DNA of 64,000 bases, taken from Flavobacterium akiainvivens. Its GTDB lineage: Bacteria; Bacteroidota; Bacteroidia; Flavobacteriales; Flavobacteriaceae. The stretch is from NCBI RefSeq assembly GCF_001278115.1, contig NZ_LIYD01000005.1, positions 247,906 through 311,905 on the forward strand, read 5' to 3'. The translations under genes were made by a program, and so were the position numbers. Positions 47,411 through 55,088 of the stretch are shown piece by piece. The number at the start of each line of letters is the position of its first letter. Position 1 is the stretch's first letter. Under the pieces are notes generated by a model, which was given only the letters and a program-made list of their open reading frames with translations, made no database searches and was not told the DNA's origin.

Positions 47411-48212
47411 ACTGAAACGTGTTTTTATGGTTATCAAAATAAGATTCTGCTGCGTGGTTTTCCTTTATCCATGCATATTGTTTGTGCAGGTTTACCACAC
47501 TGCCTATAATGATAAGGGTAGGTACATAGCCAAACCCTGGCAGGCCTTTGCGGTTTATTTCATAAAAGCTGCGTATGGTGGTTTTCTGGAACGGCGTGGT
47601 GGCCTGCTGCACTATGGCAATGCCTTTTTCGGGGTCAATGCCTATGCGGATGAGTTTTTGGGTAAGCTCTTCCAGCTTTTGCCCGCTCATGTAGAATACC
47701 AGTGTATCATCGGTTTCGGCCCAGTCCTGCCATTGTGTGTGCTTTACCGTGCCGAGGTCATACAGCGTAAGGAACCGCACACCACGGGAATACCCGCGTG
47801 CCGTGAGTGGTATGCCCGTATAAGCCGCCGCCCCAAACGCCGCCGATACCCCGGGGATAATTTCGTACGGGATGTGGTACTTTTTCAGTGTTTCCAGCTC
47901 ATCGAGCACGTTAGAGAACAGCGAAACATCGCCGCCTTTAAGGCGCAGCACCAGGTGGCCTTTTAATGCAAGTTCTGCCATAAGGGCGTTAATATCAGAC
48001 TGCGGCGTGTGTATGCCTTTAGAGCATTGTTTGCCCACGTATACTATATGCGCGTCTTTACGGGCATTTTGTTCAATAAGTACCGGCGAAACCAGCCTGT
48101 CAGTCAGTATCACATCGGCCTGTTGCAGGTAGCGCAGCGTTTTAACGGTAACCAAATCAGGGTCGCCCGGGCCTGCGCCTGCCAGTATTACTTTACCTTT
48201 CTTTATTTTCAT
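47397..48212 (-). CDS. cobA: Uroporphyrinogen-III C-methyltransferase
   Basis: 271 residues. Methylates uroporphyrinogen III to precorrin-2 using S-adenosylmethionine, the first step of siroheme synthesis. Motifs: ILAGAGPGDPDLVTV near the start, DRLVSP, LVLRLKGGDVSLFSN, EIIPGVSAAFGAAAYTGIPLTARGYSRGV, and VFYMSGQ. The next steps are carried by the fusion protein at 42595. It begins 79 bp after cysK and overlaps cysJ. Confidence 0.94.
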   Translation of the reverse strand: MKIKKGKVILAGAGPGDPDLVTVKTLRYLQQADVILTDRLVSPVLIEQNARKDAHIVYVGKQCSKGIHTPQSDINALMAELALKGHLVLRLKGGDVSLFSNVLDELETLKKYHIPYEIIPGVSAAFGAAAYTGIPLTARGYSRGVRFLTLYDLGTVKHTQWQDWAETDDTLVFYMSGQKLEELTQKLIRIGIDPEKGIAIVQQATTPFQKTTIRSFYEINRKGLPGFGYVPTLIIIGSVVNLHKQYAWIKENHAAESYFDNHKNTFQYAAG

Positions 48213-48291
48213 TTTAGCTCATTTTAGGCATAGGAAGTCCTGCCCTGTATTTTAAACAAGGTAATTTCCTACAGTATTTAATGGTGATTGT

Positions 48292-49203
48292 TTAGAAAAG
48301 GCCGTCTACCGAAAGGTAGCGTTCGCCGGTGTCGTAGTTAAAAGTAAGGATAACGGCATCATCCGGCAGCGTGCCTATAACCTGTGCCACAGCCGCAAGC
48401 GATGCCCCGGTAGAAATGCCGCCCAGTATAGCCTCTTTAGCAGCAAGCTGCCTGGTGTAATTAAAAGCGTCGTCTTTACTTACTTTTATAATGTTGTCAA
48501 TCAGGCCGCTTTGGTAAATTTCGGGTACAAAGCCTGCGCCAATGCCCTGTATGGGGTGGGGTGCGGGGCTGCCACCGGATAGTACCGGCGAAAGTTCCGG
48601 CTCAACGGCTACAACCTGCAGCTTAGGGAACCGTTCTTTTAAAACTGATGCCACGCCGGTAATGTGACCGCCCGTACCCACGCCGGTAACCAGGTAATCT
48701 ATACCGTTAGGAAAGTCTTCCAGTATTTCCTGTGCGGTGGTTTTTTGATGTGCCCATACGTTAGCGGGGTTGCTAAACTGCCCCGGGGTCCAGGCATTGG
48801 GTGTTGTTGCAACCAGCTCGGCGGCACGCTCTATAGCACCTTTCATGCCCTTTTCACGCGGGGTGAGGTCAAATTCCGCACCGTAAATCTGCATCAGCTT
48901 ACGGCGTTCCACACTCATAGATTCTGGCATTACCAGTATAACACGGTAGCCTTTTACGGCGGCAACAAGCGCCAGGCCTATACCCGTATTGCCCGATGTT
49001 GGCTCTATGATAATGCTCTCCGGCGTAAGGATTCCTTTTGCTTCGGCATCTTCTATCATGGCCAAGGCTATGCGGTCTTTAATGCTGTTGCCGGGGTTAG
49101 AACGCTCCAGCTTAATGTATACGTTTTTGTTTGCGCCATACAGGCGGTTTACTTTTACCACCGGGGTTTTGCCGATGGTTTCTAATACTGAATTGAATTT
49201 CAT
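48292..49203 (-). CDS. cysK: Cysteine synthase (O-acetylserine sulfhydrylase)
   Basis: 303 residues, PLP enzyme making cysteine from O-acetylserine and sulfide. The PLP lysine is in [12 protein letters not shown] (about residue 42); substrate loop [14 protein letters not shown]; phosphate loop [10 protein letters not shown]; and [11 protein letters not shown]. Length and motifs fit CysK/CysM; I use cysK as the common name. It follows cysE by 18 bp, and the two proteins often form one complex. Confidence 0.92.
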   Translation of the reverse strand: MKFNSVLETIGKTPVVKVNRLYGANKNVYIKLERSNPGNSIKDRIALAMIEDAEAKGILTPESIIIEPTSGNTGIGLALVAAVKGYRVILVMPESMSVERRKLMQIYGAEFDLTPREKGMKGAIERAAELVATTPNAWTPGQFSNPANVWAHQKTTAQEILEDFPNGIDYLVTGVGTGGHITGVASVLKERFPKLQVVAVEPELSPVLSGGSPAPHPIQGIGAGFVPEIYQSGLIDNIIKVSKDDAFNYTRQLAAKEAILGGISTGASLAAVAQVIGTLPDDAVILTFNYDTGERYLSVDGLF

Positions 49204-49221
49204 TTGTTTACTCTTTGTTGT

Positions 49222-50058
49222 TTAAATAGAAAAATTTTGTGCAAATATCTTTGCCCTTTTGGGGCCAAGCTTGTTTTCGGTTTGGTGGAACACCTGAGAA
49301 TCAGGCGGTACAGATGCCGTAAGCCACACGCTGCCCCCTATGACCGACCGGGTGCCTATAGTGGTTTCGCCGCCAAGTATGGTGGCATTGGCATATAGCG
49401 TTACATTGTCTTCTATGGTGGGGTGGCGCTTTTTGAAGGTATAGTCTTTTTCAACAGACAGTGCGCCCAGGGTTACACCCTGGTATATTTTTACATCGTT
49501 ACCTATTACGGTAGTTTCGCCTATAACAATGCCGGTGCCGTGGTCTATAAAAAACCGCCGCCCAATGGTAGCCGCAGGGTGTATGTCTATGCCTGTTTTG
49601 CTGTGTGAATATTCGCTTATAATGCGCGGCAGTACCTGCAACCCGGCTTTCCACATTTCGTGTGCCAGCCTGTGCACCGCAAGGGCAAAGAACCCGGGGT
49701 AGGCCAGCAGTATTTCATCTTTAGATTTGGCAGCCGGGTCAAATTCCAGCACGGCGCTGAGGTCGTCTAAAAGTATGGCGTGTACTATGCCAAGGCGGGC
49801 AAAAAGCAGGCCTGAAAGGGTTTGCGCCTCGCTTGGCGGTATGCGTTCCTGTATTAAAAAGCCCTTAAGAATATCGCGCAGTTCTGTTTCCTTATTCTGG
49901 AAAACAGTGTAGCTTACATACTGCTCCTTTTGGCAAAACAGCCAGGCATAGGTTTCATCTACCCACAATTTTACTTTGTCAATATCTATATACATCCTCT
50001 TTTCAACCAGGTTGGCTTTATAAATATCCCTTATGTTGTAGTGTGCTACCGGTTCCAT
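49222..50058 (-). CDS. cysE: Serine O-acetyltransferase
   Basis: 278 residues. Makes O-acetylserine from serine and acetyl-CoA, the committed step of cysteine synthesis. An N-terminal helical domain (about 1-150; HRLAHEMW) is followed by a left-handed beta-helix of hexapeptide repeats (GIDIHPAATIGRRFFIDHGTGIVIGE, TVIGNDVKIYQGVTLGA). It is the EpsC/CysE type. First structural gene of the cysteine operon, directly after two leader peptides with terminators, so its expression should answer to cysteine supply. Confidence 0.93.
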   Translation of the reverse strand: MEPVAHYNIRDIYKANLVEKRMYIDIDKVKLWVDETYAWLFCQKEQYVSYTVFQNKETELRDILKGFLIQERIPPSEAQTLSGLLFARLGIVHAILLDDLSAVLEFDPAAKSKDEILLAYPGFFALAVHRLAHEMWKAGLQVLPRIISEYSHSKTGIDIHPAATIGRRFFIDHGTGIVIGETTVIGNDVKIYQGVTLGALSVEKDYTFKKRHPTIEDNVTLYANATILGGETTIGTRSVIGGSVWLTASVPPDSQVFHQTENKLGPKRAKIFAQNFSI

Positions 50059-50088
50059 ATCTGTTAGTTTTTATAAACGATTTAAGGC

Positions 50089-50116
50089 AAAAAAAAAGTC
50101 CCTCGCAGGAGGGACT
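50089..50116 (-). terminator. Attenuator terminator 2
   Basis: On the minus strand AGTCCCTC (50116-50109), loop CTGC, GAGGGACT (50104-50097) and about nine T form an intrinsic terminator 27 nt after leader peptide 2 and 31 nt before cysE. GGGAC at 50175-50171, inside the leader frame, can pair with GTCCC of the first arm and so could serve as antiterminator. Confidence 0.88.
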
Positions 50117-50143
50117 CAGGTTTATTGTATAGTATAGGCACTT

Positions 50144-50227
50144 TTAACAGTGGCATACATAGCAAAACGTGTCCCAGGTTTTCTGAGAACAACAACAAGC
50201 TACGGTTACAAAAGATATAGTATTCAT
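50144..50227 (-). CDS. Cysteine-rich leader peptide 2 (27 codons)
   Basis: A short frame from ATG 50227 to TAA 50144 begins MNTISFVTVACCCSQK and has six Cys: three consecutive (codons 11-13, TGT TGT TGT) and Cys22, 25 and 27, the last three in the form C..C.C just before the stop. It begins 9 nt after the T-run of terminator 1 and ends 27 nt before terminator 2. In the same frame a longer reading frame extends upstream, but it would cross terminator 1. A ribosome lacking charged tRNA-Cys would stall at the CCC codons. Confidence 0.75.
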   Translation of the reverse strand: MNTISFVTVACCCSQKTWDTFCYVCHC

Positions 50228-50235
50228 AAAAATGC

Positions 50236-50264
50236 AAAAAAAAAAGCCCCTGCTGTGCAGAGGC
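50236..50264 (-). terminator. Attenuator terminator 1
   Basis: On the minus strand GCCTCTGC (50264-50257), loop ACA, GCAGGGGC (50253-50246) form an 8-bp stem with one G-T pair, followed by ten T. It lies 25 nt after leader peptide 1. GCAGGG in leader codons 17-18 (50310-50305) can pair with CTCTGC of the first arm over six bases, a ready antiterminator. Confidence 0.9.
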
Positions 50265-50289
50265 CTGTATAGTATAATTTGGTTTAAAA

Positions 50290-50358
50290 TTATGCAATAG
50301 CGTGCCCTGCGGAAAATTCCGTTACGGTACAGCACATATTACAAACTTTAAATGTCAT
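50290..50358 (-). CDS. Cysteine-rich leader peptide 1 (22 codons)
   Basis: A short frame from ATG 50358 to TAA 50290 begins MTFKVCNMCCTV: Cys codons 6, 9 and 10 (TGT AAT ATG TGC TGT). It begins about 14 nt after the predicted transcription start and is followed by terminator 1. The position of the Cys codons before the antiterminator segment at codons 17-18 fits ribosome-mediated attenuation: stalling leaves the segment free, completion covers it. Confidence 0.72.
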   Translation of the reverse strand: MTFKVCNMCCTVTEFSAGHAIA

Positions 50359-50378
50359 TTCTTTGTTATCTTGAAATG

Positions 50379-50411
50379 CAAATATATAAATTATTTGATT
50401 ACAACAACAAA
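50379..50411 (-). promoter_or_regulatory. Promoter of the cysteine operon
   Basis: On the minus strand TTTG (50411-50408), 21 nt, TATATTTG (50386-50379): a perfect Bacteroidota -33/-7 promoter. Transcription should start near 50372, just before leader peptide 1. The 216 bp between 50359 and 50574 hold this promoter and the upstream region of the antiporter gene. Confidence 0.82.
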
Positions 50412-50574
50412 ATGGCAAAAATTTTACACCAACCGTTTTTATTTTGCTTCAGATGCAAACATACTAAAGCCCTGCCAAAATTTGTGGGCTGATGCTTTTT
50501 TTTTAACCCTAACCCTCTGGTAACCTGTTTTGTAGCAGGTATGGCTTTCAGGTAAAACTTTCTTATATTTCGGC

Positions 50575-52176
50575 ATGGAAAACATTACTGTAATTATTAT
50601 GCTGCTGTTTGGGGTGGCTTTTTTGGGGCTGCTTAGTAACCGCTATAAATTTCCGTTCCCTATTGTACTGGTGCTATGTGGCATTGTAATAAGCCTTACA
50701 CCGGGGTTGCCCGTAATTGCGCTTGACCCAGATGTGGTGTTTGTAATTTTCCTGCCGCCGTTACTGTATTATTCGGCATGGCACACCAGCTGGCACGATT
50801 TCAAAGGAGCCCTGCGGCCCATAACGCTTGCAGCTGTTGGGTTAGTGCTTTTTACTACCATTGGCGTGGCGGTTGTTATCCATTCTCTTGTAGATGATAT
50901 GGGCTGGCCGCTTGCCTTTTTGCTTGGGGCCATAGTATCGCCGCCCGATGCCGTAGCGGCAACATCTGTAACCAAAGGCAAGGGGCTCTCGCCAAGGGTG
51001 CTTACCATACTGGAGGGCGAAAGCCTGGTTAACGATGCCAGTGGCCTTATTGCGTACCGGTATGCCCTTATTGCAGTTACAGCGGGCAATTTTGTGCTTT
51101 GGAAAGCCGGGCTTAATTTTGTTATGGTATCTGTTTTTGGCGTAGGGGTGGGGCTGCTTATAGGCTACATAATGTATATAATACACAAAAAGTTTGTGTG
51201 CGATCCTATTGTAGAGGTTACCCTTTCGTTCCTTACGCCGTTTGCTTCTTACCTTATTGCAGAGCACTTCCACTTTTCGGGCGTACTGGCTGTGGTATGC
51301 ACCGGGCTGTACCTTTCTTACAGGGCCGGGGAAATATACAGCCATGAAAGCCGCATTATGACCAACACGGTATGGCAGGTGGTGGCCTACATATTAAACG
51401 GCCTTATTTTTATACTTATAGGGTTGCAGCTGCGCCAGGTAACAGAGGGTATAGGCGATTATTCTGTACTGTCGCTGGCGCTTTGGGGTGTTACCGTAAG
51501 CTTTGTGGTTATTGCCATCCGTTTTATATGGGTGGTACCTGCGGCCATGCTGCCCCGTGTATTGAGCAAACGCATAAAGGAAACCGAAGCTTTTGATGTA
51601 AGGAACATGGTTATTTTTGGGTGGTCTGGCATGCGGGGTGTGGTTTCTATGGCGGCTGCACTGGCACTGCCCATAGCTTTTGACGATGGTACGCCTTTTC
51701 CGCACAGGAGCCTTATTATATACCTTACGTTTTGCGTGATTTTCTCTACCCTTGTACTGCTTGGGTTTACCCTGCCATGGGTTATTAAAAAGCTTAAGAT
51801 TGAGCCGTATTCCATTCAGGCAGAGGAGTATATAGTGCGTAATGAAGTGGTATCTGAAACCATAGAATATATTGAATCTAACTTAGCGCTATTGCAGGAT
51901 GATTTGCTGCGTAATATTAAAAGCAAGTATGAGGTAAAGTATAACCGCCTGCAAAAGACCGATTTGCCTGCGAATTTTTTCGGGAAGGGCGAAACGCTTG
52001 CCAGTGAGATATTTAACGAATACACGCAGCTGCAAATAGACCTTATTAATATTGAACGGAAATCGCTTGAAAGGAAACACCGCACCGGCGAAGCCAACGA
52101 CCAGGTGCTGCGCAAAATTGAGCGCGAACTTGACCTTGAAGAAGCCCGCCTGATGATGGATATTTATAAAGGATAA
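50575..52176 (+). CDS. CPA1-family cation/proton antiporter
   Basis: 533 residues. About twelve membrane helices fill residues 1-415, with the CPA1 motifs FVIFLPPLLYYSAW, GAIVSPPDAVAATSV (transport Asp) and LEGESLVNDASGLIA. A cytoplasmic tail of about 115 charged residues follows. It should exchange Na+ or K+ for protons across the inner membrane. It is divergent from the cysteine operon; TATATTTC at 50564-50571 is a partial -7 element right before the start. Confidence 0.92.
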   Translation: MENITVIIMLLFGVAFLGLLSNRYKFPFPIVLVLCGIVISLTPGLPVIALDPDVVFVIFLPPLLYYSAWHTSWHDFKGALRPITLAAVGLVLFTTIGVAVVIHSLVDDMGWPLAFLLGAIVSPPDAVAATSVTKGKGLSPRVLTILEGESLVNDASGLIAYRYALIAVTAGNFVLWKAGLNFVMVSVFGVGVGLLIGYIMYIIHKKFVCDPIVEVTLSFLTPFASYLIAEHFHFSGVLAVVCTGLYLSYRAGEIYSHESRIMTNTVWQVVAYILNGLIFILIGLQLRQVTEGIGDYSVLSLALWGVTVSFVVIAIRFIWVVPAAMLPRVLSKRIKETEAFDVRNMVIFGWSGMRGVVSMAAALALPIAFDDGTPFPHRSLIIYLTFCVIFSTLVLLGFTLPWVIKKLKIEPYSIQAEEYIVRNEVVSETIEYIESNLALLQDDLLRNIKSKYEVKYNRLQKTDLPANFFGKGETLASEIFNEYTQLQIDLINIERKSLERKHRTGEANDQVLRKIERELDLEEARLMMDIYKG

Positions 52177-52201
52177 ACAAATGCATCCTGGGTTAACGTA
52201 T

Positions 52202-52248
52202 TTTGATATTTCACACCGTGAAAATGAATTCCAAAAGTGAAATATTAA
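52202..52248. repeat. Copy B of the 47-bp intergenic repeat
   Basis: Identical to 37684-37730 at 46 of 47 positions (single A/G change), with the same TTTCAC-ACC-GTGAAA dyad and following GTGAAA. Weaker similarity continues to GAAATTAC at 52273-52280, which here overlaps the stop codon of the AAA ATPase gene. Confidence 0.85.
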
Positions 52249-52276
52249 GCGTTTTTGTAGTATTAAATGTAAGAAA

Positions 52277-52987
52277 TTACACAGCTTCTTCAGCAGCCCA
52301 TTTTTCTATTAAGCTACGTTTTATGGTTGTCATCGTATAGTCTTTCGCTTCGGCATAAGATATGCCATATTGCCTGTTTAAGGTATTGAAATCAGGGTAG
52401 TTATGCAGCAGGTTGTCATAAAAAGCATCTAACTGGGCCTTGCCGGGCATCTCGTAGCTTATTTTAAGCTGAAACCTTCTTTTAAGGGCAATATCCAATA
52501 CCTCATAATGGTTGGTAGCAGCTATAAGTACGGCGTCAGATGGGTAGTAATCAATGAGTTGTATGATGGAGTTTACCAGCCTGCGCATTTCGCCCACATC
52601 GGTATCCTCGCTTGAGCGGGACTTTCCAAGCTGGTCGAATTCGTCAAGAAAGAGTACGGCTTTTTCGCGGGAAGCCTTGTCAAACACCAGTTTCAGGCTT
52701 TTTGAGGTTTCGCCTATCCTGGCTGATACAATGGTACTTAAGCTGAGGGTCAGTAAATTACGTCCTAAAGATGCGGCAATTGCATTAGCTGTCATGGTTT
52801 TTCCACACCCTGATGAACCGTGTAACAGTAGTTTGTTGTTGGGCTCCAGGCCGTGTTCCAGTAGTTGTTTGCTGTATTTCTGCTCGCTGATAAATGCCAA
52901 TAGTAACTCCCGGTTGCCCGCACTAAGGGCAATATCATTAAAGTTAGAGGGCTTTTTATTAGTTACCAGTAGGTCGAAAACATTCAT
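52277..52987 (-). CDS. Stand-alone AAA+ ATPase
   Basis: 236 residues. A single AAA+ module with little N-terminal extension: Walker A GSSGCGKT (57-64), Walker B VLFLDEFDQ (about 111-119), sensor-1 IAATNHYEVLD and arginine fingers ALKRRF. It resembles the ATPase unit of small AAA proteins that remodel a partner, and no partner gene is adjacent. It may act on proteins of unknown nature; phage defence or housekeeping are both possible. Starts at 52987 upstream of the MarR operon's palindrome, in the opposite direction. Confidence 0.85.
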   Translation of the reverse strand: MNVFDLLVTNKKPSNFNDIALSAGNRELLLAFISEQKYSKQLLEHGLEPNNKLLLHGSSGCGKTMTANAIAASLGRNLLTLSLSTIVSARIGETSKSLKLVFDKASREKAVLFLDEFDQLGKSRSSEDTDVGEMRRLVNSIIQLIDYYPSDAVLIAATNHYEVLDIALKRRFQLKISYEMPGKAQLDAFYDNLLHNYPDFNTLNRQYGISYAEAKDYTMTTIKRSLIEKWAAEEAV

Positions 52988-53124
52988 AACATGAAATTAA
53001 GGGCGCTAAATTAGTTATAATATCTACACAAATTATGAATATCTATTTTCTTTCTTAATGGCTGTATAAATGATATTTATGACTAAAACAGATCATCTTG
53101 TTTTTTAAAATTAACTTTTTATTA

Positions 53125-53157
53125 ACAAATTTAGTTAGGATTCCTAACTAAATTTGT
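53125..53157. promoter_or_regulatory. 33-bp perfect palindrome overlapping a -7 element
   Basis: Arms ACAAATTTAGTTAGGA (53125-53140) and TCCTAACTAAATTTGT (53142-53157) around one central T. TAAATTTG at 53149-53156 matches the plus-strand -7 element, so a bound repressor would block the promoter of the operon starting at 53196. The MarR-type regulator at 53745 is the likely binder (autoregulation). Confidence 0.8.
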
Positions 53158-53195
53158 CCCGGCAATAATGCTAAATAACATAACAAAAAATAATC

Positions 53196-53429
53196 ATGGC
53201 AAAGCATGTTTTTTATCATGCCGGCTGCCCGGTTTGCGTAAGCGCAGAACAAGATATTGTAACACTTATCGGCAAGGAAAACGTTGAGGTAGTGCACCTT
53301 GGCGACCAGAAAGACAGGGTAACAGAAGCTGACAAAGCAGGCGTTAAATCAGTACCGGCTTTAGTGCTTGAGGGTGGCAATGTACTGCACATTAATTTTG
53401 GTGCTTCTATAGAAGACCTTAAAAACTAA
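53196..53429 (+). CDS. Small thioredoxin/glutaredoxin-fold protein with CPVC
   Basis: 77 residues. FYHAGCPVCVSAEQDIV holds a CxxC redox site and VKSVPALVLEGG is the cis-Pro loop of the thioredoxin fold. It should act in thiol-disulfide exchange in the cytoplasm (no signal peptide). First gene of the MarR operon, with the 33-bp palindrome in its promoter. Confidence 0.88.
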   Translation: MAKHVFYHAGCPVCVSAEQDIVTLIGKENVEVVHLGDQKDRVTEADKAGVKSVPALVLEGGNVLHINFGASIEDLKN

Positions 53430-53477
53430 AGTAAAACCATGCCCCTGCCACGGTAGGGGCATATAAATCAGGTAATT

Positions 53478-53741
53478 ATGAGAGTAGCAGTTTGGGACAC
53501 CTATGTAAAAAAGAGCAACGGGCAGGTAATGCATTTTGATATCCTTGCACCGGAGGCTATAGCAGAACAGGAAATTATATTTAATTTTGGGAAGCAATAT
53601 CTGGAAAGGAAAGGCCAGCCCGGCAGTATAATAAGCGCAGATGAGTGCCGTTTTTGCCATATAGCAGCGGCCCCGCAAAACATAATTGACGATATAACAG
53701 CAAATGGTTTTTCTATTATAGAGATGGAAAACTGTAATTAA
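53478..53741 (+). CDS. DUF2024 family protein
   Basis: 87 residues matching DUF2024: RVAVWDTYVKKSNGQVMHFDI at the start and ISADECRFCHIA, with a CxxC motif, in the middle. Function unknown. It lies 48 bp after the thioredoxin-fold gene and 3 bp before the MarR gene. A CxxC motif occurs in all three, which suggests a shared thiol or metal theme. Confidence 0.88.
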   Translation: MRVAVWDTYVKKSNGQVMHFDILAPEAIAEQEIIFNFGKQYLERKGQPGSIISADECRFCHIAAAPQNIIDDITANGFSIIEMENCN

Positions 53742-53744
53742 CCT

Positions 53745-54332
53745 ATGGATAAACCCACAATACCTGAAACTGACAGGCAAATTTTATTTTCACTGGAAAG
53801 GATCTCCGAGGCTTTCAGGGTATTGTTGTGGGAACAAAGTAAAGATACAGGCCTAAGCCCCATACAAATTCAGCTGTTGATTTTTATAGCATCACACGGG
53901 CCAGAAAAATGCCGTATAACCTATCTTGCCGAAGAGTTTAACCTTACCAAAGCCACAGTTAGCGATTCGGTTAAAGTGCTGGTTGCTAAAGGCTACTTGC
54001 TAAAAACGGCTGATACGTCAGACAGCAGGAGCTTTAGCCTCGCACTAACACCATCAGGGCGTGAAACGGCGCAGCAGGTATCGGGTTTTAATACGGTTAT
54101 CAGCAACCTAATGGCACAGTTTAGTGCAGATGAGAAAAACAATTTTTACAGTGTGCTGCACTCTCTTATAAGGGGTTTAAATGCTAAAGGCATCATATCT
54201 GTACAGCGCAATTGTGTTTCCTGCAGGTTTTACCGCAATAGCGGCAGCGAGCATTTTTGCACATTGCTACAGTCTCCGCTTATGGCGCATGAGCTTCGCA
54301 CTGATTGTACAGAGCATCAAACCCAGGAGTAA
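53745..54332 (+). CDS. MarR-family regulator with C-terminal cysteine cluster
   Basis: 195 residues. The winged helix spans about 35-125 (ITYLAEEFNLTKATVSDSVKVLVAKGYL, DSRSFSLALTPSG). After residue 155 it has an added tail NCVSCRFY, EHFCTLL, TDCTEH: four Cys in the order CxxC-Cx-C that ordinary MarR proteins lack and that could bind a metal or Fe-S cluster or act as redox switch. It probably represses its own operon through the palindrome at 53125-53157. Confidence 0.88.
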   Translation: MDKPTIPETDRQILFSLERISEAFRVLLWEQSKDTGLSPIQIQLLIFIASHGPEKCRITYLAEEFNLTKATVSDSVKVLVAKGYLLKTADTSDSRSFSLALTPSGRETAQQVSGFNTVISNLMAQFSADEKNNFYSVLHSLIRGLNAKGIISVQRNCVSCRFYRNSGSEHFCTLLQSPLMAHELRTDCTEHQTQE

Positions 54333-54335
54333 ATT

Positions 54336-55088
54336 ATGAATCATATACATGACGCCGTTGAAATAAAAGAACGGCTTACCGAAATACACAGCCGGATTGT
54401 AAATGCTTGCCTGGCAGCAGGCAGAAACCCGGATGATGTGCGCCTGCTGCTGGCTACAAAAACAGTACCGGCAGAAGTAATTAAATTAGCCATTGATGCA
54501 GGCGAAGACCTGCTTGGCGAAAATAAAGTACAGGAACTAAGGGATAAAGATTTCTTACTGGGTGCTGCCACTGTTGAGCGCCATTTTATAGGGCACCTGC
54601 AAACCAATAAGGTAAAAGATGTACTTAAATATGCAACCTGTATACAGTCGGTAGACCGGTTATCTGTAGCCGAAGCACTTGATAAACAACTACAGGCACA
54701 GGGCCGTATGCTTGATATTATGGTGCAGGTAAATACATCTTTTGAAGATAGTAAATTTGGACTATCACCCCACGAGGTTGTTGAATTTATAAGCCATATA
54801 AGCAAATTTAGCACACTCCGCATAACCGGCCTTATGACTATAGGGCTGTTTAGTGCCGAACACTAAAAGGTGCGCCCATCATTTGCATTGCTACGAAATA
54901 TAAAGGAGCAGGTAATCAAAGAAAATATATTGCCTGAAGCGCGGTTTAAACACCTTTCTATGGGCATGAGCAACGACCTTGAAACCGCAATTGAAGAGGG
55001 CGCAACAATTGTAAGGATAGGTACGGCTATTTTTGGGCAGCGTATTTATCCTGACAGTTATTATTGGAACGAAAATAAGGCATTATGA
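54336..55088 (+). pseudogene. YggS/PLP-homeostasis protein gene split by one in-frame stop
   Basis: The frame encodes a YggS-type PLP-binding protein (ATKTVPAEVI with the PLP Lys, FIGHLQTNK, MVQVNTSFEDSKFGL, GLMTIG). A single TAA at 54864-54866 interrupts it in the middle of a well-conserved part (FSAEH, stop, KVRPSFALLRNIKEQV); the same frame continues without change to 55088 (SMGMSNDLETAIEEGATIVRIGTAIFG). A GAA-to-TAA change would explain it. The C-terminal piece could be started from GTG at 54870. It may be a pseudogene, a sequencing error, or read through. It lies 3 bp after MarR and overlaps the next start by 4 bp. Confidence 0.85.

Noticed and set aside
50082..50335. Longer open frames (61-71 codons) across the leader of the cysteine operon
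   Set aside because: They would run through the hairpins of one or both terminators; the short Cys-rich frames fit the layout better.
50089..50411. SAM or cobalamin riboswitch before cysE
   Set aside because: I could not match the conserved cores; the Cys-rich frames explain the region more simply.
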